Below, piece after piece: positions 26,542 to 34,882 of a stretch of DNA of 64,000 nucleotides. The notes beneath the pieces were generated by a model. That model was not told the origin of the DNA and did not search any database. It worked only from the letters and a program-made list of their open reading frames with translations. The stretch is from NCBI GenBank assembly GCA_017640665.1, contig JAEPQE010000001.1, forward strand, positions 1,443,262 through 1,507,261, in the 5' to 3' direction. Position 1 is the stretch's first letter. Each line of letters begins with the position of its first letter. The stretch is from Balneolaceae bacterium. Lineage in GTDB: Bacteria > Bacteroidota > Rhodothermia > Balneolales > Balneolaceae. The translations under genes and the position numbers were made by a program.

Positions 26542-29004
26542 ATGTTTAATATGTTTAATAGGATAAAATTTACAACATTTTTGTTGTTTATAGCTCTCTT
26601 TTCTGTGAATATTTATGCTCAGGTTCCTCAGGGATTTAATTTTCAGGCGATAGCCCGCGGAGTAGATGGCTTGCCACTAATTAATCAGGAATTAAGTGTA
26701 CGAATAAGTGTACTTGAAGGGTCAGAAACAGGTACAGCTACTTATGTGGAAACGCATACGTTAACTACAAACACAGCTGGGCTCTTGCAGTTGGTAATTG
26801 GGCAGGGTACACCTGTCGAATCATCATTTGGTGATGTAAATTGGTCAGGTTTTGATAACTATGTAAAACTTGAAATCGACCCTGCAGGAGGTACTGAATT
26901 TGAAGAATTGGGTACTTCACAACTTCTTTCAGTTCCGTACGCAATTTTAGCTGAGAATGTAGTAAATGGTGGCTCAGGAGGAGGCTTCCCGCTAACTATT
27001 AATCTGAATACTGCTGATACCGATTCGTCTTTTATTATAAATATTGATGGTACTAGTACAGCGAAGCCGTTTCAAGTATTCAGTAAATCGACTGGGTTTA
27101 ACGGAGCAGTATGGGGCGAAGCAATAAGCGACGGTTCAAATCCTGCAAACCAACGTGGTACGTATGGAATGGCGAATGGAAATGGAACAGGACAACACAT
27201 TGGACTATTTGGTGGCGCAGTTAATTTTGACGGAACAGGAGGTTCCAGAACTGGAGCGTATGGTCAGGCTGCATCAAAGGCTAAGTTTAATTACGGAGTA
27301 CGGGGTTTAGTTCAAGGTGATGGATCAGGTGATCTGGTAGCGGTTGGAGAAGAGGTTGACGGAGATTTCGGTTCATACAATATTGGTGGCGGTTTCTACT
27401 CAAGTGGAAACCTAAATGGAAATGTAGGAGTCGAAGGTATTGCTTCAGGAGACGATGGAAGTAGAATTAACTTTGGTGTAATTGGTACGTCTAGGTCTAC
27501 TGCAGAAGGATTTAATGTAGGAGTACGTGGAGAAGCAAGAGGTTCGCAATCTTTTAATACAGCGTTGGAAGGTGAAGCAAATGGGGCGGGAACCAAAAAT
27601 CTTGGTTTGAGACTAAATGTTTATGACGGCTCCTCTAACATAGGTATGGAAGTAAATGCAGATACCGCCGCAATATTGAATGGAGATGTAATTATTAATG
27701 GAGCCCTTGTTCATAATGGGAGTAGCTCGGGAGGCGGAGCCGTAACTAAGTATGATTTTGATACCACAAATCCTGATTCTGCTTTTAAGATTAACGTGAC
27801 AGGTCCGAATAATGCAACAGGTTTGATTTCAACGGCAACTTCTGATGGTATAAATGCAGGGCTTGAGGGACATTCAGACTCAGGGTCAGGAAACGATAAT
27901 CTTCAAGTTGGCACTTATGGCGAAGCGGCCGGAGAAGGAACAGGTACACATATGGGGGTATATGGAGTTGCTACAGGCCCGGAATCTGGATCCGGTGATG
28001 TGGGAAGAAGATATGGTTTATACGGTTCGGCAAGATCTACCGGAAGAGAAAACATCGGTGGATTTGGAATAGGTCGCGGGGCCGGTGATGGGGAAGTTAT
28101 TGCTCTAGGTGATGAATTTGCGGGCGGTGATTTCAACGTTGGAGGCTTTAATATTGGTCTCGTAGGATTTGCAAGAGATAATGTGAATGGAAATGTTGGC
28201 ATAAGAGGCTATGTATACGGCACTGAAGGTGGTAGAGAAAACAGAGGGGTTTCGGGAGAAGCAGTTGCCACAGGAACAGGAAGAAATATTGGTGCTCAAA
28301 CGATAACACATAGTTCTCAGTCTGATAATATCGGATTTCACGCGCTAATGTTTGACGATGGATCAGGAAACAACTCAATCAATAATTATGGAACCAGACT
28401 TGAAGTCAATAACCAGGCGAGTGGCGAAAACATAGGGCTTTGGGCAAGTGTGGATGGAGTAGCGCCAAACAATACCGGTATGAAGCTTGAAGTATCCAAC
28501 GGAACCACAGACAATATCGGTTTAATAGTTAATGCAGCTACTGCTGCTGAGTTAAACGGCAATGTGTTTATTAATGGCGATTTAAACTATTCAGGAGCGC
28601 TGAACAATACATCAGATCGGAATCTGAAAGAAAATATTCAACCACTTCAAAACGGGCTGGAAACCATAATGAAGCTAAATCCTACCACCTATAATTTCCG
28701 TGGTAATGGAGAGTATAATGGTCTAAAGCTATCTATGGGTATCCACTATGGATTAATTGCCCAGGAAGTAGAACAAGTACTTCCCTCACTTGTGAAGGAC
28801 AATGTTCATACTTATTCAGAATCTGTGAATAGTACAACTGGTCCAAATCAAAGCAATGGGGATGAAGTTATAAAAACCATGGATTATAAAACTATGAACT
28901 ATACAGAGCTTATTCCGGTGTTGATTAAAGCGGTTCAGGAACAACAGGAAGAAATTGATCGCTTAACAAAAGAAGTAGAGCGCTTAAAATCGGAGAAGAA
29001 ATAG
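26542..29004 (+). CDS. Surface protein with C-terminal S74 self-cleaving chaperone domain
   Basis: 820 residues; tandem ATGs at 26542 and 26551 give alternative starts. A signal peptide precedes a ~120-residue N-terminal module found in many Bacteroidota surface proteins (VPQGFNFQAIARGVDGLPLI ... LLSVPYAILAENV). Two ~255-residue glycine-rich repeat units (~149-403 and ~404-690) resemble beta-helical tail-fibre shafts. The last 130 residues form a Peptidase_S74 intramolecular chaperone: SDRNLKENIQPL holds the catalytic Ser691/Lys696 pair, and HYGLIAQEVEQVLPSLVKD follows. S74 domains trimerise the fibre and then cleave themselves off. A C-terminal coiled coil is visible (QEEIDRLTKEVERLKSEKK). 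It has no T9SS domain of its own. Confidence 0.82.
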   Translation: MFNMFNRIKFTTFLLFIALFSVNIYAQVPQGFNFQAIARGVDGLPLINQELSVRISVLEGSETGTATYVETHTLTTNTAGLLQLVIGQGTPVESSFGDVNWSGFDNYVKLEIDPAGGTEFEELGTSQLLSVPYAILAENVVNGGSGGGFPLTINLNTADTDSSFIINIDGTSTAKPFQVFSKSTGFNGAVWGEAISDGSNPANQRGTYGMANGNGTGQHIGLFGGAVNFDGTGGSRTGAYGQAASKAKFNYGVRGLVQGDGSGDLVAVGEEVDGDFGSYNIGGGFYSSGNLNGNVGVEGIASGDDGSRINFGVIGTSRSTAEGFNVGVRGEARGSQSFNTALEGEANGAGTKNLGLRLNVYDGSSNIGMEVNADTAAILNGDVIINGALVHNGSSSGGGAVTKYDFDTTNPDSAFKINVTGPNNATGLISTATSDGINAGLEGHSDSGSGNDNLQVGTYGEAAGEGTGTHMGVYGVATGPESGSGDVGRRYGLYGSARSTGRENIGGFGIGRGAGDGEVIALGDEFAGGDFNVGGFNIGLVGFARDNVNGNVGIRGYVYGTEGGRENRGVSGEAVATGTGRNIGAQTITHSSQSDNIGFHALMFDDGSGNNSINNYGTRLEVNNQASGENIGLWASVDGVAPNNTGMKLEVSNGTTDNIGLIVNAATAAELNGNVFINGDLNYSGALNNTSDRNLKENIQPLQNGLETIMKLNPTTYNFRGNGEYNGLKLSMGIHYGLIAQEVEQVLPSLVKDNVHTYSESVNSTTGPNQSNGDEVIKTMDYKTMNYTELIPVLIKAVQEQQEEIDRLTKEVERLKSEKK
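26986..28611 (+). repeat. Internal duplication inside the S74 surface protein
   Basis: Two ~255-codon units: unit 1 starts LTINLNTADTDSSFIINIDG and ends NIGMEVNADTAAILNGDVII; unit 2 starts KYDFDTTNPDSAFKINVTGP and ends NIGLIVNAATAAELNGNVFI. Both carry the same order of GxGTGxHxGxxG, NxGVRG/IRG and DGSGN segments. The copies are clearly diverged, so the duplication is old. Confidence 0.7.
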
Positions 29005-29028
29005 TCTCAGTTTGTCGTATTTTACGGA

Positions 29029-29060
29029 CCCCCGTTTATTAAATAAGCGGGGGTTTTTTT
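29029..29060 (+). terminator. Rho-independent terminator of the S74 gene
   Basis: CCCCCGTTTATT pairs with AAATAAGCGGGGG (one bulge), followed by seven T. It ends 18 bp before the rhomboid gene. Confidence 0.88.
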
Positions 29061-29077
29061 ATTAGCTTAAATCTCTT

Positions 29078-29668
29078 ATGCCCCTTACTTATACAATTAT
29101 TGCCATTAACGTAGTAGTTTCGCTGGCCGCTTTCTCGGTCCCTAGAATTATGGAAATTGGGATGTTCATGCCTTACAGAACTATGCGACAGAATACCTGG
29201 TATGAGTTGATTACTTCGGGCTTTTTGCATGGCGGGTGGACTCACCTGGCGTTCAATATGATAACACTATTTTTCTTTGGTCCGATTCTGGAGCAAACGA
29301 TTGGGAAAGAGCACTTTGTTATTCTTTATTTTACAGGATTGCTGGCTTCTTCAGTACCTTCTCTAATCCGGCATAAAGATAATCCCGAGTATGCTACTAT
29401 TGGTGCTTCCGGTGCTGTGGAAAGCGTGCTGTTCGCATTTATTATTCTTTATCCATTCGAGAATTTATATCTGATGTTTATCCCGATCGGAATTCCAGCG
29501 TTCATTTTTGGTTTTCTATTCATTGGATATAGTATTTGGGCGAGTAAAAAAGAGGGAAAGATCAATCACGAAGCGCACATCGGTGGAGCAGCCTGGGGAC
29601 TGATCTACATGTTTGCTTTTGTACCCAATACCATCGATCATTTTTTGACCATGATCGGGGTTTTATAA
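29078..29668 (+). CDS. Rhomboid family intramembrane serine protease
   Basis: 196 residues, six membrane helices expected. The hallmark residues are present: LHGGWTHLAFNM after helix 1, the nucleophile in GASGAVESVLFAF (Ser111), and the dyad histidine in HEAHIGGAAWG (His167). Rhomboids cut single-pass membrane proteins within the bilayer. No obvious substrate is adjacent. It has its own short transcription unit between a strong terminator and a convergent serC. Confidence 0.9.
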   Translation: MPLTYTIIAINVVVSLAAFSVPRIMEIGMFMPYRTMRQNTWYELITSGFLHGGWTHLAFNMITLFFFGPILEQTIGKEHFVILYFTGLLASSVPSLIRHKDNPEYATIGASGAVESVLFAFIILYPFENLYLMFIPIGIPAFIFGFLFIGYSIWASKKEGKINHEAHIGGAAWGLIYMFAFVPNTIDHFLTMIGVL

Positions 29669-29682
29669 AGAGTAAATAGTAT

Positions 29683-29720
29683 AGTTCGTAAGGGTAATTC
29701 ATGAACTACCCTTACGAACT
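29683..29720. terminator. Perfect 14-bp hairpin between convergent rhomboid and serC
   Basis: Arms 29683-29696 (AGTTCGTAAGGGTA) and 29707-29720 are perfect inverted copies around a 10-nt loop. There is no T run on either side, so intrinsic termination is not certain. It may instead protect 3' ends or stop read-through between convergent transcripts. Confidence 0.5.
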
Positions 29721-29751
29721 AAGAGGTTAAAGCCATAAGGTTGGTTTGTAA

Positions 29752-30834
29752 TTATCCTTTCTTTGCTCTGAACTCTTTCATGAAGCTTACCAGTGCTTCC
29801 ACACTCTCACGAGGGCAAGCATTATAGATACTGGCACGGATTCCGCCTACGCTACGGTGACCTTTCAGAGCAACCAGATTCCGGGTATTAGCTTCTTTGA
29901 GAAATTCAGCCTCTAATTCCTCAGTTCCCAACCTGAAACACACATTCATATTTGAACGGGAAGCCAATTCAGCAGTTCCTCGGTAAAAATCATCCGAATC
30001 GATTTCATTATACAGAAGGGCGGCTTTGTCTTCATTAAAAGTCTTGAAATACTCAAGTCCTCCTTTTTCTTCAATCCATTCTAAAACCAGATTCACCATA
30101 TATACCGCAAAGGTTGGAGGAGTATTAAACATTGCTCCATTCGCGTGAGTACGGTAATCAATCATAGTTGGTAGGCCAGGCTTATTCGCCTTTTCGAGAA
30201 AGTTTTTTCGGATAATTACCACGGTTACACCGGCCGGACCAAGATTTTTTTGTGCTCCGGAATAAATGATTCCATACTTATCCAGGCTAATCGGGCGGGA
30301 AAGAAAATCAGAGGAAGCATCACAAACAAGAGGTATGCCATTAGTCTCCGGTTCGGTGGCAAACTGAGTTCCAAAAATGGTGTTATTAGAAGTGATGTGA
30401 ACGTATTTAGCATCCGAAGATAAATCCAACTCTCCTGCACCGGGTACTCTGTTGAAATTAGATTCAGCGCTGGTGAAAGCTTCATGTACATTTCCAAAGG
30501 TGTTAGCTTCTTTAATAGCCTTTTTTGACCACGCCCCGGTATTCATATAATCGGCTGTTTCTCCTTCGCCTAAAAAATTGAATGGAATTGTGAAAAACTG
30601 AGTGCTCGCCCCGCCCTGAAGGAACATAATCTCGAAGTCATCGCCAAGTCCAAGAATGTTGGAAAGCCGTTCCCTGGCTTCAGCATCTACTTTGGTATAT
30701 TCTGGTCCGCGGTGACTTTTCTCCATAATGGATGTTCCGGTTCCCTGATAGTCAATAAACTCTTCTTGTGCTTTCTGTAAAACTTCTAAAGGCAGAATCG
30801 CAGGTCCTGCGCTAAAATTGTGTACTCGTTTCAT
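29752..30834 (-). CDS. serC: Phosphoserine aminotransferase
   Basis: 360 residues, standard length. It starts MKRVHNFSAGPAILPLEVL, the SerC opening, and has QGGASTQFFTIPFNFLGEGE for phosphate and cofactor contacts. The PLP-binding lysine is in IIYSGAQKNLGPAGV. The C-terminal VGGIRASIYNACP binds substrate. It converts 3-phosphohydroxypyruvate plus glutamate to phosphoserine (and serves pyridoxal biosynthesis). The DUF1015 gene lies 24 bp upstream on the same strand, a linkage seen in other Bacteroidota. Confidence 0.95.
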   Translation of the reverse strand: MKRVHNFSAGPAILPLEVLQKAQEEFIDYQGTGTSIMEKSHRGPEYTKVDAEARERLSNILGLGDDFEIMFLQGGASTQFFTIPFNFLGEGETADYMNTGAWSKKAIKEANTFGNVHEAFTSAESNFNRVPGAGELDLSSDAKYVHITSNNTIFGTQFATEPETNGIPLVCDASSDFLSRPISLDKYGIIYSGAQKNLGPAGVTVVIIRKNFLEKANKPGLPTMIDYRTHANGAMFNTPPTFAVYMVNLVLEWIEEKGGLEYFKTFNEDKAALLYNEIDSDDFYRGTAELASRSNMNVCFRLGTEELEAEFLKEANTRNLVALKGHRSVGGIRASIYNACPRESVEALVSFMKEFRAKKG

Positions 30835-30858
30835 TTACTTTTTGAGTGTGAGTGATGA

Positions 30859-32070
30859 TTAAAATGTGTGAATTAAAACTCCTGAACGTAATTTAGGCTC
30901 AAACCAAGTCGATTTAGGAGGCATCAGTAAACCAGCATCAGAAACTGCAATAAGTTCACTTACGCTTGTCGGAAACATACTTATACCTAGTTCTGCTTTT
31001 CCTGAATCTACAAGTTTTTCTAATTCTTTGGTGCCCCTGATTCCACCAACAAAATCAATATTCTTGTCTGTTCTCTGATTGGTAATGTTTAAATAAGGTT
31101 CAAGAATGTATTCTTGTAACCGAGCCACATCAAGTGAAGAAGAAACATCTTTCTTTTTCGATTCCGGAAGTGTTAACCCAAACCAGGTTCCTTCTTTATA
31201 CAGCGAAATATTGCCTTTGGCAGCAGGAATCGGAGAAGCCTTTTCCGTAATGGTAAAATCATTTCTAAGTTTTTGAAGAAAGTCTTCAGGCAATGAATGA
31301 ACAACCCGGTTGTAGGAAAGTATGCTCGTTTCTGATTTTGGAAATAGTACCGCAGGAAAGAAATTGTATTCCTCTTTGCCATTGTGTTCCGGATTCTGAG
31401 ATTCCATTTCATGAGCGGCTCGAGCGGCACTTGCGCAACGATGATGTCCATCAGCTATGTAGAATTTTGGGATATCAGAGAATGCCAGCACAATTGCGGT
31501 AACTTCATCTACCCTCCAGAAAGAATGTTTAACACCATCATCGGATTCAAAATCATAAAGAGGGGTGTTCGATTTACAATGTTCTTTTATGAGATTGTTT
31601 ATGTGATCATTATCCTTATAGGTAAGCATAACAGGCTCGGCATGTGCTTGCTGAGTAAGAATGTGCTTGGTACGGTCGTCTTCTTTATCTGGCCTGGTTA
31701 GCTCGTGTTTTAGGATAATTTCGTGATCGTAATCTTTTACACTAACGCACCCGAAAACGCCTGTTTTAGAATTACCTTCCCAACCCAATCGGTAAATATA
31801 AAGTGCGTCGGTTTCTTCCTGTAAAAAATAGGGTGAGCTCAAAAGGGAAGATAAATTATCTTTTCCTTGCTCATAGACTTCGGCAGCATATATATCAACA
31901 TCAGAAGAGAGGTCAATCTCAGGTCTGATGATATGAAGAAAACTAGTCGGATTATTTTCAGCTAGTTTTAAAGCCTCTTGTGTATTTATCACATCATAGG
32001 GAACGGAAGAAACTTCATGCACAATTTCTTCTTTTGGTCTCCACGCTTTGAAAGGCTTAATAATGGCCAT
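30859..32070 (-). CDS. DUF1015 family protein, linked to serine biosynthesis
   Basis: 403 residues covering the full DUF1015 family. It opens IIKPFKAWRPKEEIVHEVSS then PYDVINTQEA. The central motif is FYIADGHHRCASAARAAHE (the DGHHR signature), and it ends GLLMPPKSTWFEPKLRSGV. DUF1015 has no fully accepted activity. Members often neighbour serC or serA, and the HH-R signature resembles ParB/sulfiredoxin-like nucleotide-using kinases, so a serine-related kinase is one idea. It is the first gene of a two-gene unit with serC. Confidence 0.9.
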   Translation of the reverse strand: MAIIKPFKAWRPKEEIVHEVSSVPYDVINTQEALKLAENNPTSFLHIIRPEIDLSSDVDIYAAEVYEQGKDNLSSLLSSPYFLQEETDALYIYRLGWEGNSKTGVFGCVSVKDYDHEIILKHELTRPDKEDDRTKHILTQQAHAEPVMLTYKDNDHINNLIKEHCKSNTPLYDFESDDGVKHSFWRVDEVTAIVLAFSDIPKFYIADGHHRCASAARAAHEMESQNPEHNGKEEYNFFPAVLFPKSETSILSYNRVVHSLPEDFLQKLRNDFTITEKASPIPAAKGNISLYKEGTWFGLTLPESKKKDVSSSLDVARLQEYILEPYLNITNQRTDKNIDFVGGIRGTKELEKLVDSGKAELGISMFPTSVSELIAVSDAGLLMPPKSTWFEPKLRSGVLIHTF

Positions 32071-32184
32071 ATTTTATAGGTACAAATCTTGTTTAATTAG
32101 GGCAGACAAGGTAAAGAAAAAAGAAGTTTATTAATTTTAAATCAGCTAAAACTTTAACTGACTTAAACAAAAAAAGCTAGGAAT

Positions 32185-32511
32185 ATGATTAGTGGAGAAA
32201 ATTTAAACGCGGATCAACAGGATCAATTACTTTTTATGATGCTTATACAGCAACATCAGCAAATTGGGATGATGGGGCTAGGTAAAATCAAAAACCCTGT
32301 AACCGATGAAATGGAAAGAGACCTTTCCTCTGCGAAGTATGCTATTGATACCTTAAATGCTCTGGAAAGATATACGGCTGGGAATCTCCCAAAAGAATTA
32401 AAAGGCTATTTAGATCAAACGCTTACTACTCTCAGGTTAAATTATGCTGACGAGCTTAAAAAGGGAGATGACACAGCTCCGGAAGAATCTGAAAAAGATT
32501 CGGATGCTTAA
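32185..32511 (+). CDS. DUF1844 family protein
   Basis: 108 residues, almost entirely DUF1844: DQQDQLLFMMLIQQHQQIGM, LGKIKNPVTDEMERDL, AKYAIDTLNALERYTAGNLP, and LDQTLTTLRLNYADELKK. The family is a small conserved helical protein of unknown function. The acidic tail is dispensable-looking. Its stop overlaps the start of the NUDIX gene by 8 bp, which implies coupling. Confidence 0.88.
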   Translation: MISGENLNADQQDQLLFMMLIQQHQQIGMMGLGKIKNPVTDEMERDLSSAKYAIDTLNALERYTAGNLPKELKGYLDQTLTTLRLNYADELKKGDDTAPEESEKDSDA

Positions 32512-32944
32512 ACCAGTTATTGCGGCAGGGGGTGTTCTTTTTCATGTTAAACCGGAAGATAATAACTTCTTTGTACTGCTGATTTATAGAAACGGGTTTT
32601 GGGATCTCCCGAAAGGCAAGCTCGAAAAGGGAGAATCAATTCCAATGTGCGCTGCAAGAGAAGTGGCAGAAGAAACAGGCTCTGAGCTCCCGGTAATTAT
32701 TGCATCATTAGGAACTACTTATCACGAGTATAAGGAAAAGAAAAACCATTTTGGAAAAACCACCTATTGGTATTCAATGATTTACCCACGATCACAGGAT
32801 TTAAAGCCACAAAGAAGCGAGGGAATCGAAAAAATTGAATGGGTTGAATTGTCTAAAGCAAAAGAAAGTGTAGGCTTTGAAAACCTGAGAGAAGTCCTGT
32901 ACCGATTTGAAAATCACAGACATAAAAAAAGGCATGATTTATAA
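32504..32944 (+). CDS. NUDIX hydrolase
   Basis: 146 residues from the ATG at 32504. An upstream ATG at 32444 would overlap the preceding gene by 68 bp and adds a non-conserved stretch. The Nudix box is intact: GKLEKGESIPMCAAREVAEE then TGSE, matching GX5EX7REUXEEXGU. The front part (AAGGVLFHVK) and WDLPKG match MutT/diadenosine-polyphosphate-type members. It likely cleaves a nucleoside diphosphate-X compound; the substrate is not predictable. It overlaps the DUF1844 stop by 8 bp. Confidence 0.85.
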   Translation: MLKPVIAAGGVLFHVKPEDNNFFVLLIYRNGFWDLPKGKLEKGESIPMCAAREVAEETGSELPVIIASLGTTYHEYKEKKNHFGKTTYWYSMIYPRSQDLKPQRSEGIEKIEWVELSKAKESVGFENLREVLYRFENHRHKKRHDL

Positions 32945-32955
32945 ATCATGCCTTT
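32928..32955. terminator. Perfect 28-bp palindromic terminator between NUDIX and tonB
   Basis: A 14-bp arm AAAGGCATGATTTA is followed immediately by its exact complement; A7 precedes it and TTTCG follows. The NUDIX stop lies inside the palindrome. It can terminate the rightward gene, and the A run gives a T tract for leftward transcripts. Confidence 0.75.
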
Positions 32956-32976
32956 CGAATTTCGAAAAACTAAATT

Positions 32977-33633
32977 TTAGTTTTGCAGTCTGAATACAAT
33001 CGGTAAACTGTATTGAACCCGAACCGGACGTCCGCGTTGCATACCCGGAGTGAACTTAGCTTGTTTCACTGCTTCAAGTGCAGCTTCATCACAGCCACCA
33101 CCAATTCCACGAATTACACGAGGATTTTCAACCTGCCCTTGCTCATTAACAATAAACTGGACGGTAACACGACCTTCAATACCAGCTCTTCGAGCCATTT
33201 CAGGGTATTTTACCTTTCTTTGAAGGTCTGCAAGCCCACCTTTCAGCGTAGGCATAGTTTCTACCACTACAAAGAAATCTTCTTCTTCATCATCAGACGG
33301 TGGAGGTGGAGGTGGAAGGTCAAGCGGACCATCAAGGTCTAGCTCGGCATCCAAATCCAGAATTTCATCCTCAATAATCTCGTCGTTTGGTACTTCAACA
33401 GGTACCGGTGGACGCGGAGGTGGGGGAGGGGTTTCAATTTGTTTGGTTTGTATTACTTCCTCCATCACAACTTCCTCTTGTTCTTCAACAGCTGGTGGAG
33501 TTGGTGGTTCACTGTACAAGTTAATTTTAACCAAACCAATGATAAATAGTAGTGCGACAATCAGACCAGATTGAAGAAGAATGTTATAAGATCTTCTTAA
33601 ATCTACTCCTGCATGTTTTCTTTCATTAATCAT
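32977..33633 (-). CDS. tonB: Energy transducer TonB (first of two)
   Basis: 218 residues: a cytoplasmic start, one membrane helix (LQSGLIVALLFIIGLVKINL), a proline-rich periplasmic linker (ETPPPPPRPPVPVEVP) with an acidic stretch, and a TonB C-terminal domain (~125-218). The domain includes MPTLKGGLADLQRKVKYPEM, RVTVQFIVNEQGQVENPRVI, and GIGGGCDEAALEAVKQAKFT, in the Bacteroidota TonB form. It would pass energy from an ExbB/ExbD motor to TonB-dependent outer-membrane transporters. No exbB/exbD is adjacent. A second, related gene lies directly upstream. Confidence 0.9.
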   Translation of the reverse strand: MINERKHAGVDLRRSYNILLQSGLIVALLFIIGLVKINLYSEPPTPPAVEEQEEVVMEEVIQTKQIETPPPPPRPPVPVEVPNDEIIEDEILDLDAELDLDGPLDLPPPPPPSDDEEEDFFVVVETMPTLKGGLADLQRKVKYPEMARRAGIEGRVTVQFIVNEQGQVENPRVIRGIGGGCDEAALEAVKQAKFTPGMQRGRPVRVQYSLPIVFRLQN

Positions 33634-33759
33634 ATTCTATCCTGATTTCAAATGATTTTTGGGGACTAAAAAAGAACGGGTTTTTTTAGTAAGTCCGCAA
33701 GTCATTTATTTAACAATTATAGTTTCGTAACGAAAATAGTGTGTATTTCGTTTATTCAC

Positions 33760-34398
33760 TCATTTTTGAAGCCTGAAAATGACAGTCTGAGTCATTTTTA
33801 CATCAACAAAATTTCCATTCTGAATGCCCGGAGTAAAGTTCATTAGCTTGATTACGCGCATCACTTCCTCATCACATCCGCCGCCTATTCCCCTCAAAAT
33901 TACTGGATTTTCGATTTCTCCTTTTTTATTTACAACAAACTGTACAATCACTTTTCCTTCAATGCCAACCGAAATAGCTTCCTTAGGGTAAATGATTTCA
34001 CTGTAAAGCTTAGCAATTCCTCCCTTCATTTCGGGCATGATTTCTGGTAAGAGTTCGAACTTATTGTCCAATTTAATTGGCGGTGGTGGTAAAGGTATTG
34101 CATCACCAAATTCTGTGGGACCAAAATCTATCGGATCAGGTTCAATAGGGCTATCTTGGGGGAGCACATTAAATACTGAAGGTTTTATTGGAGGTGGTGG
34201 AGTATCTGGTGGTAGAATGGGAGGTAATATAAGTGGGGTAAAGTCTGGTTCAGGTATTATATCACTTATATCAATTACCTTTGGTTCAAAATCAATATTT
34301 GTAGCCGCTATCATAAATAACAACGAACAAATAATTCCCACTTCTATAAAAAGTGTGTGTTTAGAGCGTAAATCAGCTTTTGGACTTTTCTTGATCAT
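33760..34398 (-). CDS. Energy transducer TonB (second of two)
   Basis: 212 residues with the same order as the neighbour: membrane helix (FIEVGIICSLLFMIAATNID), proline-rich linker (PLILPPILPPDTPPPPIKPS), and TonB domain (MPEMKGGIAKLYSEIIYPKE, KVIVQFVVNKKGEIENPVIL, GIGGGCDEEVMRVIKLMNFT). The two C-terminal domains are clearly paralogous, whereas the linkers differ: this one lacks the Glu/Asp-rich block. Separate promoters are likely, given a 126-bp gap. Different linker lengths and compositions suggest service to different receptors. Confidence 0.88.
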   Translation of the reverse strand: MIKKSPKADLRSKHTLFIEVGIICSLLFMIAATNIDFEPKVIDISDIIPEPDFTPLILPPILPPDTPPPPIKPSVFNVLPQDSPIEPDPIDFGPTEFGDAIPLPPPPIKLDNKFELLPEIMPEMKGGIAKLYSEIIYPKEAISVGIEGKVIVQFVVNKKGEIENPVILRGIGGGCDEEVMRVIKLMNFTPGIQNGNFVDVKMTQTVIFRLQK

Positions 34399-34486
34399 CT
34401 TGCACCTCTCTTTATCTTGTTAATGCCTGTATCAAGAAACAGAAGCAGAATGCTTTATAACATCACATTAACATGCAGGGGAAGAA

Positions 34487-34876
34487 CTATTCTTCAAACA
34501 TTCGTTTAAAGATGGGTTTGAGAAGTAAAACTGCTAACCCGGAACCAAGCGCATCGGCTATGAAGTCATACAATTCAGGACTACGATTTGTAGGCAGGAT
34601 GAACTGAAAGAGTTCAATCAATAATCCGTAAAAAAGTCCCAGAGCAAATACATTGAACAGGTTGGGTTTTGTTTGTTTCCAGAGTGCGCGGACTACTCCA
34701 AATAGAAAAGTCCAGGCAGCGAACGCAAATAGATGGGCTACTTTGTCATAGCTCCAAATATTGATGTTGGAAAGGCTATTTGCAGGGAATAGCGTTCCTA
34801 CAAGAATTACTATAGTAACCAGAACAAATAGTAAAACTGTTAGCTTTCGGTATTTAAATAATAGCGTCTTGATGAT
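34487..34876 (-). CDS. VanZ family membrane protein with no canonical start codon
   Basis: An open frame of 131 codons begins immediately after the nnr stop (34883-34885) in the same frame. It encodes four hydrophobic helices and the VanZ signatures: LFPANSLSNINIWSYDKVAH, then LIELFQFILPTNRSPELYDF and DALGSGLAVLL. The N-terminal helix (KLTVLLFVLVTIVILV) is needed for the family, but no ATG, GTG or TTG occurs upstream of it. Only ATC ATC (34876, 34873) and, later, ATT or CTG codons are available. Possible explanations are a rare AUC/AUU start, stop-codon read-through from nnr, or a base error. The given start is therefore tentative. VanZ proteins are linked with glycopeptide/lipoglycopeptide tolerance or phosphatase-like membrane functions. 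Confidence 0.7.
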   Translation of the reverse strand: MIKTLLFKYRKLTVLLFVLVTIVILVGTLFPANSLSNINIWSYDKVAHLFAFAAWTFLFGVVRALWKQTKPNLFNVFALGLFYGLLIELFQFILPTNRSPELYDFIADALGSGLAVLLLKPIFKRMFEE

Positions 34877-34882
34877 TGTGTC

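Noticed and set aside
27915-28378. Three overlapping minus-strand frames in the S74 gene
   Set aside because: They arise from the glycine-rich repeats on the other strand (Pro/Ser-rich translation).
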